A DNA stretch of 64,000 bases from Tragulus kanchil (GCA_022376925.1 JAIOJX010000027.1:19175471-19239470); one strand, 5' to 3'. Positions 1 through 11,688 are shown, counted from the first letter of the stretch. The notes: generated from the letters alone by a model not told the origin. Numbers and translations are program-made.

Positions 1-1339
1 GCTGGCTTCTGCCAGAACGTAATCACTGACCATTCAGGACTGCTGTGCATGTATTCTCAGCTCTTAAAAGGAACAAAAACCATGTCTTTCAGAAAGTCTC
101 CCAGAAATCTAGTGATGTCTAGTGCAGAGAGGAGTGAAGATTTCTTCTTTTTATTGTTATCTTAAACTCCTATCTAAAGTAACACAGAACAAACAGTATA
201 TAAAGGAGAAAATATCCCAGGTCAAGCAGTCCTAGGCTTGAGTAAGACAGAGGTGGCTTTAGGACTGTCCCCTGGGAGCCTTGCCCAGAGGCCGCATGAC
301 CACTACCCACAGCCTTGGTGCGCTGTAGGAACAGTTCTCAGTTTTCTGTAGAGGAAGGTGGCACAGGGCCAGGCTCTAGTAAACACGAGCCCACCATCCT
401 GAACACCTGTGTAGCCTTTCTCAAGAGGCTCTGCCCCCGTGTCCGAGCCCCTGAAAAAGATGATTCACCAAGTAACTTCTCTATTTTCATCATAAAGGAC
501 AGCTAGACAAAATCTGGCGAGCCCAACCCATTGATGAGATAAAAGGCAATCGTAAAATGAAACCACCTTTGAAATGTAGATGTTACATATGAAAATGCTG
601 GATATAGAGGCACTTAATTACACAGAAATGATCTGCTTTATTGTGACCTTTCTCAAGTGCCCACGAGTTCACAGATAAGGCTCTGAGCTGAACCTCCAAC
701 TGGGCCTCCATGATTCAAAAAAGCCAATGGCAAAGTTTGTTGCAACTGCAGGCAGATAGCTGAGGAATGAGAAGGCCAGGTTGGTTGTGAAGACAGACCA
801 CAACAATACAGACTCTGATAAAAATTCTGAAAGAATCATTATACTTCAGACTATACACGCTGCCATCACACGCTTTGCCTTAGGCCCAGACAGAGGTATC
901 TTCCAACCAAAGGGATCCTGGGGCTGGTGGGAGGACCAGATAGTCAGAGAGAAAGAAAGGTATCAGAACCCGGTGCTGAAGTGAAAGGAGAAGCCCCCGT
1001 GAACAGCTGTGGGAGCCTGTTTAGCACAGGCAGCTGGAAGGGGGTGCAAGGATGTCTGAGACGCTCCAATTGTCCTAATCGGCCCTGAGAGAGACTGGGC
1101 AGGAACACGGCGTTTTCTCAGTGAGCAAAAGCTCAGGTCCTGAAGAAAGCTACACTTGGGGAAAGGGTTTTGGGCAGAAGATGAAGAGAAGCTGAGAAAA
1201 CTGTCTGAAGAATCAAAGTTGAAATTTCAGTTGAATTATTTATTTACCACCAACATATCATGCTTGATGACTTTGGCTTTGACTAAATGATTGGGTTTAG
1301 CCATTATTCTTGTATCTGAAACAACTGACACAATGCATA
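1..1339. other. Unique non-coding sequence, no gene seen
   Basis: No SINE, LTR or simple repeat is recognisable here. Open frames are at most 67 codons and resemble no protein family I know, so I do not call them. The segment is treated as intergenic or intronic. Confidence 0.6.
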
Positions 1340-1447
1340 TCAATCTGCGCAAACTCCAGGAGACAGTGAAGGCTAAAGAAGCCCAGTGTGCTTGCAGCCC
1401 ACGGGGCAGCACAGAATTGGACATGACTTAGCAACTAAACAACAATG
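1340..1447 (+). mobile_element. Bov-A / BovB 3'-end fragment
   Basis: The tract carries decayed versions of the Bov-A 3' module: an 'aagaagcccagtgtgcttgcag'-like stretch, then 'acatgacttagcaactaa' and a terminal 'acaacaatg' tail. In ruminants this module ends BovB RTE LINEs and their Bov-A SINEs. It is 5'-truncated and diverged, and its exact left edge is uncertain. Confidence 0.6.
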
Positions 1448-1632
1448 AAAACATTTGCCCTGTTATCTTTATTTGTGAACCAAATAATTTGCGCCTGGAA
1501 TACACTGAATCAGTCAAATCAAATTAGTCAGCATTTATGGAATGATTCCAGACTCTAAACTTGAAGAGTTGAGGTCATCTCTGGTGGTGTTCATGGTATA
1601 TCCTCTCAGTAAGGATGATACAGTGTATGCTT

Positions 1633-1716
1633 CGGAGAAGGAAATGGCAACCCACTCCAGCATTCCTGCCTAGAAAATCTCATGAATGGAATGGCCTACT
1701 AGGCTACAGTCTATGG
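1633..1716 (+). mobile_element. Bov-A module of a truncated Bov-tA SINE
   Basis: 'ggagaaggaaatggcaaccc' and the following 'actccagcattcctgcc' match the body of Bov-tA, without the tRNA-like head. It breaks off at 'tctatggggagata', where a TAGA microsatellite begins. A complete Bov-tA starts on the far side of that microsatellite. Confidence 0.75.
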
Positions 1717-1718
1717 GG

Positions 1719-1730
1719 AGATATATATAT

Positions 1731-1761
<31 letters not shown>

Positions 1762-1789
1762 TAGGCAGATAGATAGATATAAATATATA
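1719..1789. repeat. (TA)n/(TAGA)n microsatellite
   Basis: A short TA run is followed by seven or so TAGA units and an interrupted tail. It separates a truncated Bov-A module on the left from a full Bov-tA on the right. Confidence 0.9.
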
Positions 1790-1996
1790 GGGGCTTCTCC
1801 AGTGGTTCAGTGGTAAAGAATCTACCTGCAATGCAGGGAACCTGGGTTCGATTCCTGGGTTAGAAAAATTCCCTGGAAAAGGGCATAGCCACCCATTCCA
1901 GTAGTCCTGCCTGGAGAATCCCATGGACAGAGGAGCCTGGCGGGCTACAGGCCATGGGGTCGCAGAGAGTCAGACACGGCTGAGCGACTAAGCAGA
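1790..1996 (+). mobile_element. Bov-tA SINE, near complete
   Basis: The tRNA-like head ('ggttcagtggtaaagaatc', then the B-box-like 'gggttcgattcc') is followed by the Bov-A body and the 'gtcagacacggctgagcgac' end. The length of about 207 bp fits the family. Bov-tA SINEs are specific to ruminants, so this is among the clearest taxonomic markers in the window. Confidence 0.9.
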
Positions 1997-3074
1997 GTGC
2001 AGAGTATCTGCTTATCGCAGAACCATTGATTGAATGAATAATTGGGCTAATTAGTTTTCATTGTCAGTTTCTGTGTCTTCCAGATTTACATCTTCTTTAA
2101 TTAGGTGAATTCTCCCTCGAGGTTCTGGAACTATTACCACAGATGTGCACTAAGGTTGAGGGGAGTCCAATAGTGTGAGTGGTAATTTCTCGCTCTATCT
2201 AAGCACCATTTTTTCTATTTTGTTGTTTTTAAAAGCTAAGAAAAAGAAAGTTAAAGGCATCTATTAAGATCAGGGGCAATTCCTAGAGCATTTATGATGT
2301 ACCAGTATATAGAAATGCAGTTCTAATGCAGAAAGTCCTGACTTTAAAATATGGAGGAACTCACTGGCATTTTGGCAGTAAACACAGAGGAGTTCACAGC
2401 CATCCGGGTCCAAGAGATGTGTCAGAAGGAACAGCGTGATTGCTCATTCAATTAATGACCTAATTAACATTTCAAGACCAGATCTTATGGTGGGACTGCC
2501 ATGAAATTTGAAGTCCATTATTATTACTATTTTTTTTTTTTTCCAAAATGAAACTGGCTCTTAGCATGCGGTTACTCATTAAGAAAGGGAAAATTTTAGG
2601 ACAGCCATGGGTATTTTTAAAAATGGTGCCCATCTAAGAGGCTACAGATTGACGCAGTTTTCCAAGGCTGGTTTCAGTTTTCCCACTGAGTGATAATTAG
2701 GTCATCGGGCCAGCCCTTCTCTCTCCTGACCATGACGGTTTCAAGCAGGTTTGTGTCTAAAAATAGACCTTGTAGGAATTGTTAGTCACTATCAGCTTTT
2801 CCCTGAGTTCCTCTGGCTTTCACTTAGGGTGCCAAAAGCACCTCCCTGGAAACTTAAGTTTTCCATGTGTTCACAGAACACGTATATGTGCTAATTCATC
2901 TACCACAGCCTGGAGTTTCCGATTTGGCTGACCTAGCAGCGGAAGACACTTTATTTTGTCGTTTTCAGGCTTCCCTCCAGAGATGGCCATGGGCAAGCAT
3001 TGTTTGGCTACTACCATGTAGACGGTACTTCCTGGGAACAGGGACAGCATCTCTGGGGTCCTTAGAGTATTTAC
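1997..3074. other. Unique non-coding block with possible conserved element
   Basis: No repeat is recognised apart from a T-run near 2530. The part at about 2400-2720 has several TAAT/ATTA homeodomain-type cores ('ttcaattaatgacctaatta', 'tgataattagg') and no transposon similarity, so it is a candidate conserved non-coding element. That is inference from composition only. Confidence 0.4.
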
Positions 3075-3268
3075 TTGGTGATAACAAATCCATCTGCCCA
3101 TGCAGGAGACACAGGAGACTCGGATTTGATCGCTGGGTTGGAAGGATCCCCTGGAAGAGGAAACGGCAACCCACTCCAGTATTCTTGCCTGGAGACCCCA
3201 AAAGACAGAGGAGTCCAGTGGGCCACAGTCCGTGGGGTCGAGAAGCATCAGCCACTGAGCCACTGAAA
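3075..3268 (+). mobile_element. Bov-tA SINE, diverged
   Basis: The head is decayed, but 'caacccactccagtattctt', 'gacagaggagtcc' and the terminal 'ggccacagtccgtggggtc' identify the family. Antisense and sense reading frames of 137-175 codons cross this element and adjacent sequence. They are not genes, because the same peptide strings come from Bov-tA copies elsewhere in the window. Confidence 0.8.
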
Positions 3269-3811
3269 TGTTTGACTTGAACCTGCCCCTGGCCGGCTCC
3301 CTGTCTCGTCCCTTCCTGCCCTCTCTTTGAGGAATGACACCTGAAGTTAGGAGTTCCATTCTCAGGAGAGCTGCCTGGGTCTCCACAGGGATAGGAGTGG
3401 GAGACCAGCCTAGAAAACTGGCATCTCAGAGGACACGGTCTACACCGATCGAAGCCAATGGCACTGAAACCACCCCAGAAGCTCTGTAACACAAGCCGAG
3501 GTCACTGCGGCCAATGAGGGACACACCAGCTGATTCAGAGTTACAGCACAATGTGAAGACCGGACATGTAGGCAGCCCAACTTCACTCCTAACTTCAGTT
3601 AGGTCCCTCCAATTTCTTGCATCCACCCAAATCTAGACAAAGTTAAATCTTCGGTCAAAGGAACACAGAGTCAGAGCTCAGGAAATCTGCCTTTTAAGTA
3701 AGTCTAGTTTGTTCGTTCCTATCACAAAGAGTTTAAAGTTCCTAATAAATACTAAGAGCTCAAATACCTCCTGTCTCTGCTGGTACTCCATTCTTTTCTG
3801 TAAAATGCCCA
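3269..3811. other. Unique non-coding sequence
   Basis: Nothing recognisable beyond short chance reading frames. It lies between a Bov-tA and a CHR SINE. Confidence 0.5.
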
Positions 3812-4150
3812 GGGCTTCTCCAGAGGCTCAGTGGTAAAGAATCCACCTGCCGACACAGGAGATGCGGGTTCCACCCCGAGTCAGGAAGACCCCATATATC
3901 ACAAGCCCGTTCACCATGACGACTGCGCCTGTGCTCTAGAGCCTGGGAGCTGCAACGACTGAGCCCGCGGGCCGCAGCTACCAGAGTCTGCACACCCTGG
4001 AGCCCGCGCTCCGCAGCAAGGAAGCCACGGCAATGAGAAACCACGCACCACAACGAGCGCAGCCCCCACTCACCACAGCTACAGGAAAACCCCACAGTAA
4101 CAAAGACCCAGCACGGCCGAAAATACAAATCAATTAATGAAATAAATATA
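3812..4150 (+). mobile_element. CHR-type SINE (long, CHR-1-like)
   Basis: It begins 'gggcttctccagaggctcag', contains the repeating 'gcaacgactgagcccgcg' style body with GC-rich units, and ends in an A-rich tail ('aaataaatata'). This organisation matches the tRNA-Glu-derived CHR SINEs of cetartiodactyls. The subfamily name is from memory and unverified. Confidence 0.75.
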
Positions 4151-4908
4151 CTTCTTTTAAAATTTTTTTAGAAATAATACAATGACCAGATGTAAATAAG
4201 GAATGATATGGTTCTGTGGAACCCTCCCAGGCCAAGACCTGTTGTGCTGACCTTCGTATCCAGGACATATGGCAGCATCAGGCACGTACTGTTCATTCAG
4301 TAACTGTCTGCTGGACCAACGCACAGATTTCCTTCAGTCTACTTTCCCCATTTGCTTAAATGTCTAGAGTACACAAGAATCAGTTTTCTGACAGATGTTA
4401 AAAAGCAAAACCAACTCTGAGGTAGAACCCAGGAATTGTGATTTACAGTCACTTGAGAGAACTGAATTTTTACTTAGTTGATAATAATAGCATGGTTTGA
4501 GGCATAATGTGATTCAGAAACTCGCTGTGGTTATCTCAGGTTGAATTATATTCAAAACTGAGTCAATCTGTAGCGTGGATTATAAAAGCAGTGCTGTGAA
4601 ATCAACTCTACCGGCTATACAAAGCTTATTGTCTTTTTAATTAAAGTGTGTAGTGTTTTCACTAAAACATGTGGGGTTTTATGCTTAAAAGTCCAGCGGC
4701 TGGGGCAGGCAAAGTTATTTGATAAGTATATCTTGAATGAATTAATACGTAAGCTGATGAATGAATGAAAAGTAAATAAGTTGACACCATTCCCCTGAGT
4801 TTACAGATGATAAAACTGATAACTAAGCAGTGTCAGAACAAACAATCCAACCTCACAGCTCGTGGGTCAGTACCTATGTGCAGCCCACGTATTAGAAATA
4901 TAATGACT
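4151..4908. other. AT-rich unique sequence with a possible MIR fragment
   Basis: Mostly unique AT-rich DNA. About 4795-4890 ('gtttacagatgataaaactg' and following) resembles the 'tttacagatgaggaaactga' part of MIR on the plus strand, weakly conserved. Nothing coding is seen. Confidence 0.4.
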
Positions 4909-7110
4909 TTGAATGGAGGAAGCACACCCTCAGGGACACAGAACCACAGTGCAGGACAAGAGACGTTTCTACAAACTTTATACAGACCTGACTGTGCTGC
5001 AAATACAAAGAAGGAATGAACAAGTCAGAGAAATACAAAGCAAATACTCATAGTGCAATGCAATATATGAATGTTAGCAAAACACAATGAGGGAGCGATT
5101 CCACCTGGAGGGAGAGAGGAGCGGATGGAAAGCCACAGGGAAGAGCTGGTGGGACAGCTGGTCTGGAAGAGCAGCCGGCCGTTCCCGAGGAGACGGGACG
5201 GGACACGGAGGCCAGTCTGTCTGACACCAGTGAGACGATGGAGCCACAAAAGCAAAGCAGGGCCAGAACCAAAGCTGACCCCGGTCAGGGCGCCACTCCC
5301 ACACACATGGACAGAAGCACCAGGTCCTTCTCTAGTCACTCCGGAGGACAGCGCCAATGTGCCATGAGCCATCCAGAGTCTCAGGCGTGCACAAACCAGA
5401 GATGCCATCTGTGGAAACGGCCCTGCCCCGTGCCCAGGGCCTTTCAAGCCAACCCACCTTGGCTAGAAACACCCCTACCTGAGTTGAGACCAGGGGACAG
5501 ATGGTAAGACACGGTAAACTCTAGGTCTACACCATATTATGGCCTACTTGCTAATTCACTTCTTTTATTCACTTTACCCAATTCATTTGTGCATAGATTC
5601 TGTTTTGTAAATTTTTGGCTATTAATATTTTAATCCACAGAAAGCATTATTTCAAGAGGTAAAAAAAAAAAAAAAAAAAAAAAAGAGGTGGTGTTTTAAT
5701 GACATCAGTATACGCTTGATATTACCTTAGAGAGAAAAACACCACACTGCTGCGGGCTGCCCTCTAGACTGGGTCACATCCAACATAAAAAGTCTGGGAA
5801 TCCTACGCTGAGAAAGGCTACACAGAACCACTATGGTGCGCTGACCACAGGAAAGTCATCTCGGTGAGAGGCCCTCACCCTTCCCTGGAAGCAGGAACCT
5901 GCAAATGAGTCAGGTCACTCAACTCAGTTCCCAAACAACCACCAGAAGGACGAGATCCCAGAGTGGGAAGGTAGGAGGAAAATGAAGCAGAACAACTTCA
6001 CAGCTCGTGGGTCATACTAGACCTTAAAAAACTTGAATGGAGGAAGCACACCCTCAGGGACACAGAACCACAGTGCAGGACAAGAGACGTTTCTACAAAC
6101 TTTATACAGACCTGACTGTGCTGCAAATACAAAGAAGGAATGAACAAGTCAGAGAAATACAAAGCAAATACTCATAGTGCAATGCAATATATGAATGTTA
6201 GCAAAACACAATGAGGGAGCGATTCCACCTGGAGGGAGAGAGGAGCGGATGGAAAGCCACAGGGAAGAGCTGGTGGGACAGCTGGTCTGGAAGAGCAGCC
6301 GGCCGTTCCCGAGGAGACGGGACGGGACACGGAGGCCAGTCTGTCTGACACCAGTGAGACGATGGAGCCACAAAAGCAAAGCAGGGCCAGAACCAAAGCT
6401 GACCCCGGTCAGGGCGCCACTCCCACACACATGGACAGAAGCACCAGGTCCTTCTCTAGTCACTCCGGAGGACAGCGCCAATGTGCCATGAGCCATCCAG
6501 AGTCTCAGGCGTGCACAAACCAGAGATGCCATCTGTGGAAACGGCCCTGCCCCGTGCCCAGGGCCTTTCAAGCCAACCCACCTTGGCTAGAAACACCCCT
6601 ACCTGAGTTGAGACCAGGGGACAGATGGTAAGACACGGTAAACTCTAGGTCTACACCATATTATGGCCTACTTGCTAATTCACTTCTTTTATTCACTTTA
6701 CCCAATTCATTTGTGCATAGATTCTGTTTTGTAAATTTTTGGCTATTAATATTTTAATCCACAGAAAGCATTATTTCAAGAGGTAAAAAAAAAAAAAAAA
6801 AAAAAAAGAGGTGGTGTTTTAATGACATCAGTATACGCTTGATATTACCTTAGAGAGAAAAACACCACACTGCTGCGGGCTGCCCTCTAGACTGGGTCAC
6901 ATCCAACATAAAAAGTCTGGGAATCCTACGCTGAGAAAGGCTACACAGAACCACTATGGTGCGCTGACCACAGGAAAGTCATCTCGGTGAGAGGCCCTCA
7001 CCCTTCCCTGGAAGCAGGAACCTGCAAATGAGTCAGGTCACTCAACTCAGTTCCCAAACAACCACCAGAAGGACGAGATCCCAGAGTGGGAAGGTAGGAG
7101 GAGAAAATGA
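4909..7110. repeat. Tandem duplication D1, unit about 1124 bp
   Basis: The sequence from 4909 recurs from 6033 at a constant offset of 1124, falling to 1123 after an A-run that is 24 long in copy 1 (from 5662) and 23 in copy 2 (from 6785). All short reading frames occur twice. The tract at about 5990-6032 is a shortened echo of 4840-4908, keeping 'tcacagctcgtgggtca' and then losing blocks. The content is otherwise unique non-coding DNA. Confidence 0.95.
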
Positions 7111-7366
7111 CAGATTAGGATAAAAAATTTCAGAATGGACCTTGGGAGAAAGGAGACAGGTGTCTGAGATGGCAAAGGAACCAGCTGAGAGAGGTAGATG
7201 AAAGACCTGCCACAAGTCACCAGGAGAACAACAGGGAGGCTCCCAGTCCTATGACTTCCTCACCTCCCACCACCAGCCCACCTGAAGGGAGCACTGCAAA
7301 GCAAAGAGAGCCCCAGAGACGAAAGTGCTTTCTGCTGCTAGCCCTGAAACCCTCTAATGATTAGAC
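7111..7366. other. Unique spacer between duplications D1 and D2
   Basis: A short single-copy segment with no recognisable repeat or coding content. Its presence shows that D1 and D2 are separate events rather than one array. Confidence 0.6.
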
Positions 7367-7374
7367 CCTCCAGG

Positions 7375-7500
7375 CCTCCACTCTGTCATTTATAAAATGG
7401 CAAAAATAATAGCACCTAACACAAGCGCTATTTCGCAGAGTTGAATCACATCAATCCACGTGAAATCTCGGCACAGGACCTTGGCCCCAGAATCGACTCA
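7375..7500 (-). mobile_element. MIR-like fragment (also at 8469-8594)
   Basis: The 'cactctgtcatttataaaat' style tract with 'aataatagcacctaacac' resembles the reverse complement of MIR, where splice-site-like 'ctctgtcatttgtaaaatg' is typical. It is diverged and was identified by eye only. The second copy is part of duplication D2. Confidence 0.5.
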
Positions 7501-7939
7501 GCAAATCCCACTGTCGTCACCACCATCAGAGCAGTTCCTGATGGCCAGTTCTGCGTCGCATGAGCCAGTTTGAGGAGAGAGTTGTATGTTTCAGACTAGG
7601 CACCTTGTGATGTTCACCCAGAGAACAGACAGTTATAAATTACCAACTGGACAGCTTTTTCACCATGTGAACACTGATTTAAACCAACAGAGATACTCAT
7701 AGTTGCCAAAGCATTCCTTGACTTATCTACAAAATGGCAATGAAAGGCATTTTTTCCTTCATAAAACATTATATCTCTGGTCAGTTTGAGAAATTAAAGG
7801 GTTTTTTTTTTTTTTTTGGTCCCATGTGCTTTGCTTTTTTTTTGAAAAACTCTAATACACGCTTCTTCTTGGGCAAACTCCAGCCAGACAGATATTTGCC
7901 ATTCCATTATTGTTTCAAAGTGTTAGCCCCAGACACATA

Positions 7940-8290
7940 AGCATTGTTGGAATGCAATGGAAAAAAAAAATCTTTTAAATCTCAAATGGGGTAATAAACT
8001 GCAGCCAGAAGCTAATTGTCCTGAAACTTGATCTTTCATAACATGTTACTACTGTACTGGGACCACTCAGCACCCCTTTGGTGGGGCTGTTGTGTAATTG
8101 GTGGTAGATTACGTTGCAGACATATTAAAAAAAAAGATGTCAAATCAGACATTTCAGCTTATTACTGTAGACCTCAGCATAATTCTCAAAGCAATCAATG
8201 CATTTCATCCATTAAACTATTGATGGGGGTATTAATTCATATCATGTTTAACTACTCACTGTGGACTTTCTCTCTGCCAACTTTCTTCCT
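7940..8290. other. Repeat-free AT-rich block, candidate conserved non-coding element
   Basis: No transposon similarity is visible. It contains several homeodomain-type cores ('gctaattgtcc', 'gtgtaattgg', 'attaattcat') and a balanced, non-simple composition. The duplicate lies at about 9042-9392. A regulatory role is inference, and cross-species conservation would decide it. Confidence 0.3.
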
Positions 8291-9611
8291 CCCAAGAAGT
8301 CCTGAAATGTTGCTGCTCCTGTCAAAGAAGAAATGAATCATTAATAAGAACCAGCAAGCCCAGAGGCAAGCTCGAAGCTGGGCCATGATATAGAAAGGCT
8401 TCACATTCTAAGAGTCTGAAAGAGACATAAAGAAAGGTATACCCATCTAATCTCTGGAAGTCCTCCAGGCCTCCACTCTGTCATTTATAAAATGGCAAAA
8501 ATAATAGCACCTAACACAAGCGCTATTTCGCAGAGTTGAATCACATCAATCCACGTGAAATCTCGGCACAGGACCTTGGCCCCAGAATCGACTCAGCAAA
8601 TCCCACTGTCGTCACCACCATCAGAGCAGTTCCTGATGGCCAGTTCTGCGTCGCATGAGCCAGTTTGAGGAGAGAGTTGTATGTTTCAGACTAGGCACCT
8701 TGTGATGTTCACCCAGAGAACAGACAGTTATAAATTACCAACTGGACAGCTTTTTCACCATGTGAACACTGATTTAAACCAACAGAGATACTCATAGTTG
8801 CCAAAGCATTCCTTGACTTATCTACAAAATGGCAATGAAAGGCATTTTTTCCTTCATAAAACATTATATCTCTGGTCAGTTTGAGAAATTAAAGGGTTTT
8901 TTTTTTTTTTTTTTTTTTTGGTCCACTGTGCTTTGCTTTTTTTTTGAAAAACTCTAATACACGCTTCTTCTTGGGCAAACTCCAGCCAGACAGATATTTG
9001 CCATTCCATTATTGTTTCAAAGTGTTAGCCCCAGACACATAAGCATTGTTGGAATGCAATGGAAAAAAAAAATCTTTTAAATCTCAAATGGGGTAATAAA
9101 CTGCAGCCAGAAGCTAATTGTCCTGAAACTTGATCTTTCATAACATGTTACTACTGTACTGGGACCACTCAGCACCCCTTTGGTGGGGCTGTTGTGTAAT
9201 TGGTGGTAGATTACGTTGCAGACATATTAAAAAAAAAGATGTCAAATCAGACATTTCAGCTTATTACTGTAGACCTCAGCATAATTCTCAAAGCAATCAA
9301 TGCATTTCATCCATTAAACTATTGATGGGGGTATTAATTCATATCATGTTTAACTACTCACTGTGGACTTTCTCTCTGCCAACTTTCTTCCTCCCAAGAA
9401 GTCCTGAAATGTTGCTGCTCCTGTCAAAGAAGAAATGAATCATTAATAAGAACCAGCAAGCCCAGAGGCAAGCTCGAAGCTGGGCCATGATATAGAAAGG
9501 CTTCACATTCTAAGAGTCTGAAAGAGACACAAAGAAAGGTATACCCATCAAATCTCTGGAGTAAATGCTAGGGATATGAGAAACCACTTTCATTTTCAGA
9601 TTATGCCTTTG

Positions 9612-9765
9612 GCAATCCCCAGGTGGTGCCGTGGTAAGAAGAGTCTGCCTGAAAATGCAGGGGACAACGGTTCGATCCCTGACTTGGGAGGATCTCCCTG
9701 GAGGAAGAAATGCCAACCCACTTGTCAGTATTCTTGCCTGGGAAGTCCCATGGACAGAGGACAAC
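9612..9765 (+). mobile_element. Bov-tA SINE, diverged and shortened
   Basis: The head 'ccccaggtggtgccgtggta' and B-box-like 'cggttcgatccctg' are clear. The body 'cagtattcttgcctgggaag' is present, but the 3' Bov-A end is truncated near 'gacagaggacaaccacc'. Confidence 0.8.
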
Positions 9766-10522
9766 CACCAGTGACAGGTAAGTGATGCTAACAGTGATGA
9801 CAAAGGAAGAGACAAAGCCTGCTTGACTAGCGTAGAAGGTCATTTTAGTCAACTGAAGTCCCAAAGCACATCAATACCGTTAACACGCTCATTTAATCCT
9901 GTGAGTTGGCTTCAGTCACTGCAGGGCACTTGCCGGACTGATTCTCGAAGACAGTGGAAGACTGAGCCTGGCCAGAGGAAGAGACTAAGGCTGGCCAGAG
10001 GGCGAGGGAAGCAGCCTTGATCTGACACATTTAGGGAATGTGGGACTTCTCTACCGTTCAGAACAGGCAAGACCATTTAGAGAATTTGGGAATCATGTTT
10101 GGAACGGAGGATTACTGAACTCCTTTCAGGGTGCCTAAAGGATTCTCTCAATTTAAACAATTCCTTTAATCAAGTTTTAAAAAAATCTGATCGTAAGGGA
10201 AAATATGGCCGTCAAAGAATTAGAATGACTTGCTAGTTCTTCTGTGTTTTCTCTTCGCCTAAAAACATGGCCACTATCTACATATTTACAGCATTAGCAT
10301 GCTGTCAGGTCTCCTGCATCTATGGCATGCGGCGTACAGATGGTGGGAGACCTAGCTGGTCCTCCCCACAGCCTGTGAGATCCTCTTTACCATCCTCATC
10401 TTCAGTTTACAGCGTACGCTCAGAAGGGATTAAGCAACCTGCCCAGTTACCACACCACCGATGTGTTGCAAAAACACAGGTGCAGCCCTTAATCTATAGA
10501 TGCCAGTCGGGGCTATTCCACT
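9766..10522. other. Unique sequence with a MIR-like fragment
   Basis: Mostly single-copy DNA. About 10395-10500 resembles plus-strand MIR ('cctcatcttcagtttacag' followed by 'gattaagcaacctgcccag'). No coding region is supported. Confidence 0.45.
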
Positions 10523-10605
10523 AGAGGATTAGAGCCACAGTGCTGAAGGTCACAGATCACCGTGAGCTAGGCATCCTTTAATCCAGACCTCTTAGGAAGG
10601 TATCT

Positions 10606-10869
10606 TTTTTTTTTTTTTTAATTTTGACCTCTTTTATTGGTTTCTGTTTATTTATTTATGTTCATCCATCTTTATTCCTTGGCCTGTGCGGGCCTCCCTT
10701 TGCAGTGGCCTCTCTCATTGCAGAGCACCAGCTCTGGCCCTGGCTCATAATCGGACATACCAGTCCAGCCGCTCCACGGCATGTGGGATCTTCCCAGGCC
10801 AGGGATTGAACTGGTGCCCCTTGCACTGCAAGGCAGACTCTTTACCCATTGGACCACCAGGGAAGCCCT
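10606..10869 (-). mobile_element. CHR-type SINE (CHR-2-like), copy 1
   Basis: Read on the minus strand it starts 'gggcttccctggtggtccaa', has a tRNA-like head with 'agttcaatccctgg', and ends in 'aataaataaac' and an A-run, seen on the plus strand as the T-run at about 10605. The length of about 260 bp with an A-rich tail fits the family. Confidence 0.8.
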
Positions 10870-10929
10870 AAGACAGTTAATTCTGTTCTATGAATTTTAC
10901 TTTGATTAAAAAATGAGTGGACCTATCAT

Positions 10930-11160
10930 GTGTATACACATGAAATATTCATATGTACTCATATGTATATTATACATATACATGAATTCTGCTTTCACAT
11001 GTTTACATTCATTATGTTTTTTACACATGTATATATGTGTGCATGCACATAAGTGTGCACTTACACACATATACAATATGTATATAATCATGGACACATA
11101 TATGTTCACGTACACATAGGCATATGCATGTGCGTGCACATGTATGTCTGTGTATATAGT
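10930..11160. repeat. Alternating purine-pyrimidine tract, copy 1
   Basis: Dominated by TG/CA and TA steps. Two perfect alternating runs stand out: 11022-11051 (30 nt) and 11121-11147 (27 nt, including CG and 'tgcgtgcaca'). Such runs can adopt Z-DNA, and the TA-rich parts can extrude cruciforms. The second copy is at about 12012-12242. Confidence 0.8.
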
Positions 11161-11688
11161 CTTTTTTCTCAGCCATTTGAAAAGACATGCTGCCACTTGA
11201 CTTATATTCAGTTTATTTTTCATAAAACCAAGGATATTCAAGGGTATTACTATAGCAGAATTTTTAAGATAAGAATTTACAGTACTAAAATCTGACCTAC
11301 AGTTCTTTCCAAAGGTCACTACTTGTGCTAATAAAGAACTCCTTAACAAAAGAAAAAATGTGGAGTTGAACTGTATGAAACATACTGGAACGAAACTGGG
11401 AACTAGTGGTTTTCAAGATTTCTTATATCTAGCTCATAATTTTAATCACCAAGATAATATATTATGCAGCACACCTGGGTGCACGAAGATTGGATTCAGG
11501 AATTAATTTCATTCAATTACTTAATCTCAAATGTGGGTGCTTTTACATTGTGAACCTATTAATCACTCTTTTAAAGAATAGAAAGAAGGCCAAAAAAAAA
11601 ATCCATAGAGGATTAAAGAGCCACAGTGCTGAAGGTCACAGATCACCGTGAGCTAGGCATCCTTTAATCCAGACCTCTTAGGAAGGTA

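Larger units (their letters stand above)
7367..9560. repeat. Tandem duplication D2, unit 1095-1102 bp
   Basis: The sequence from 'cctccaggcctccactctg' at 7367 recurs at 8462. The offset grows from 1095 to 1102 because a T-run is 16 in copy 1 (7802-7817) and 23 in copy 2. Just after it 'ggtcccatgtgc' becomes 'ggtccactgtgc'. The junction is comparatively clean, with 'ctccagg' on both sides. The unit contains a MIR-like segment and a unique AT-rich block at 7940-8290. Confidence 0.95.

Noticed and set aside
2867..3492. Protein-coding frames of 137-175 codons on both strands
   Set aside because: They overlap a Bov-tA SINE, and equivalent peptide strings (for example around 'CPWDAPGKSTGVG') recur wherever Bov-tA lies antisense.
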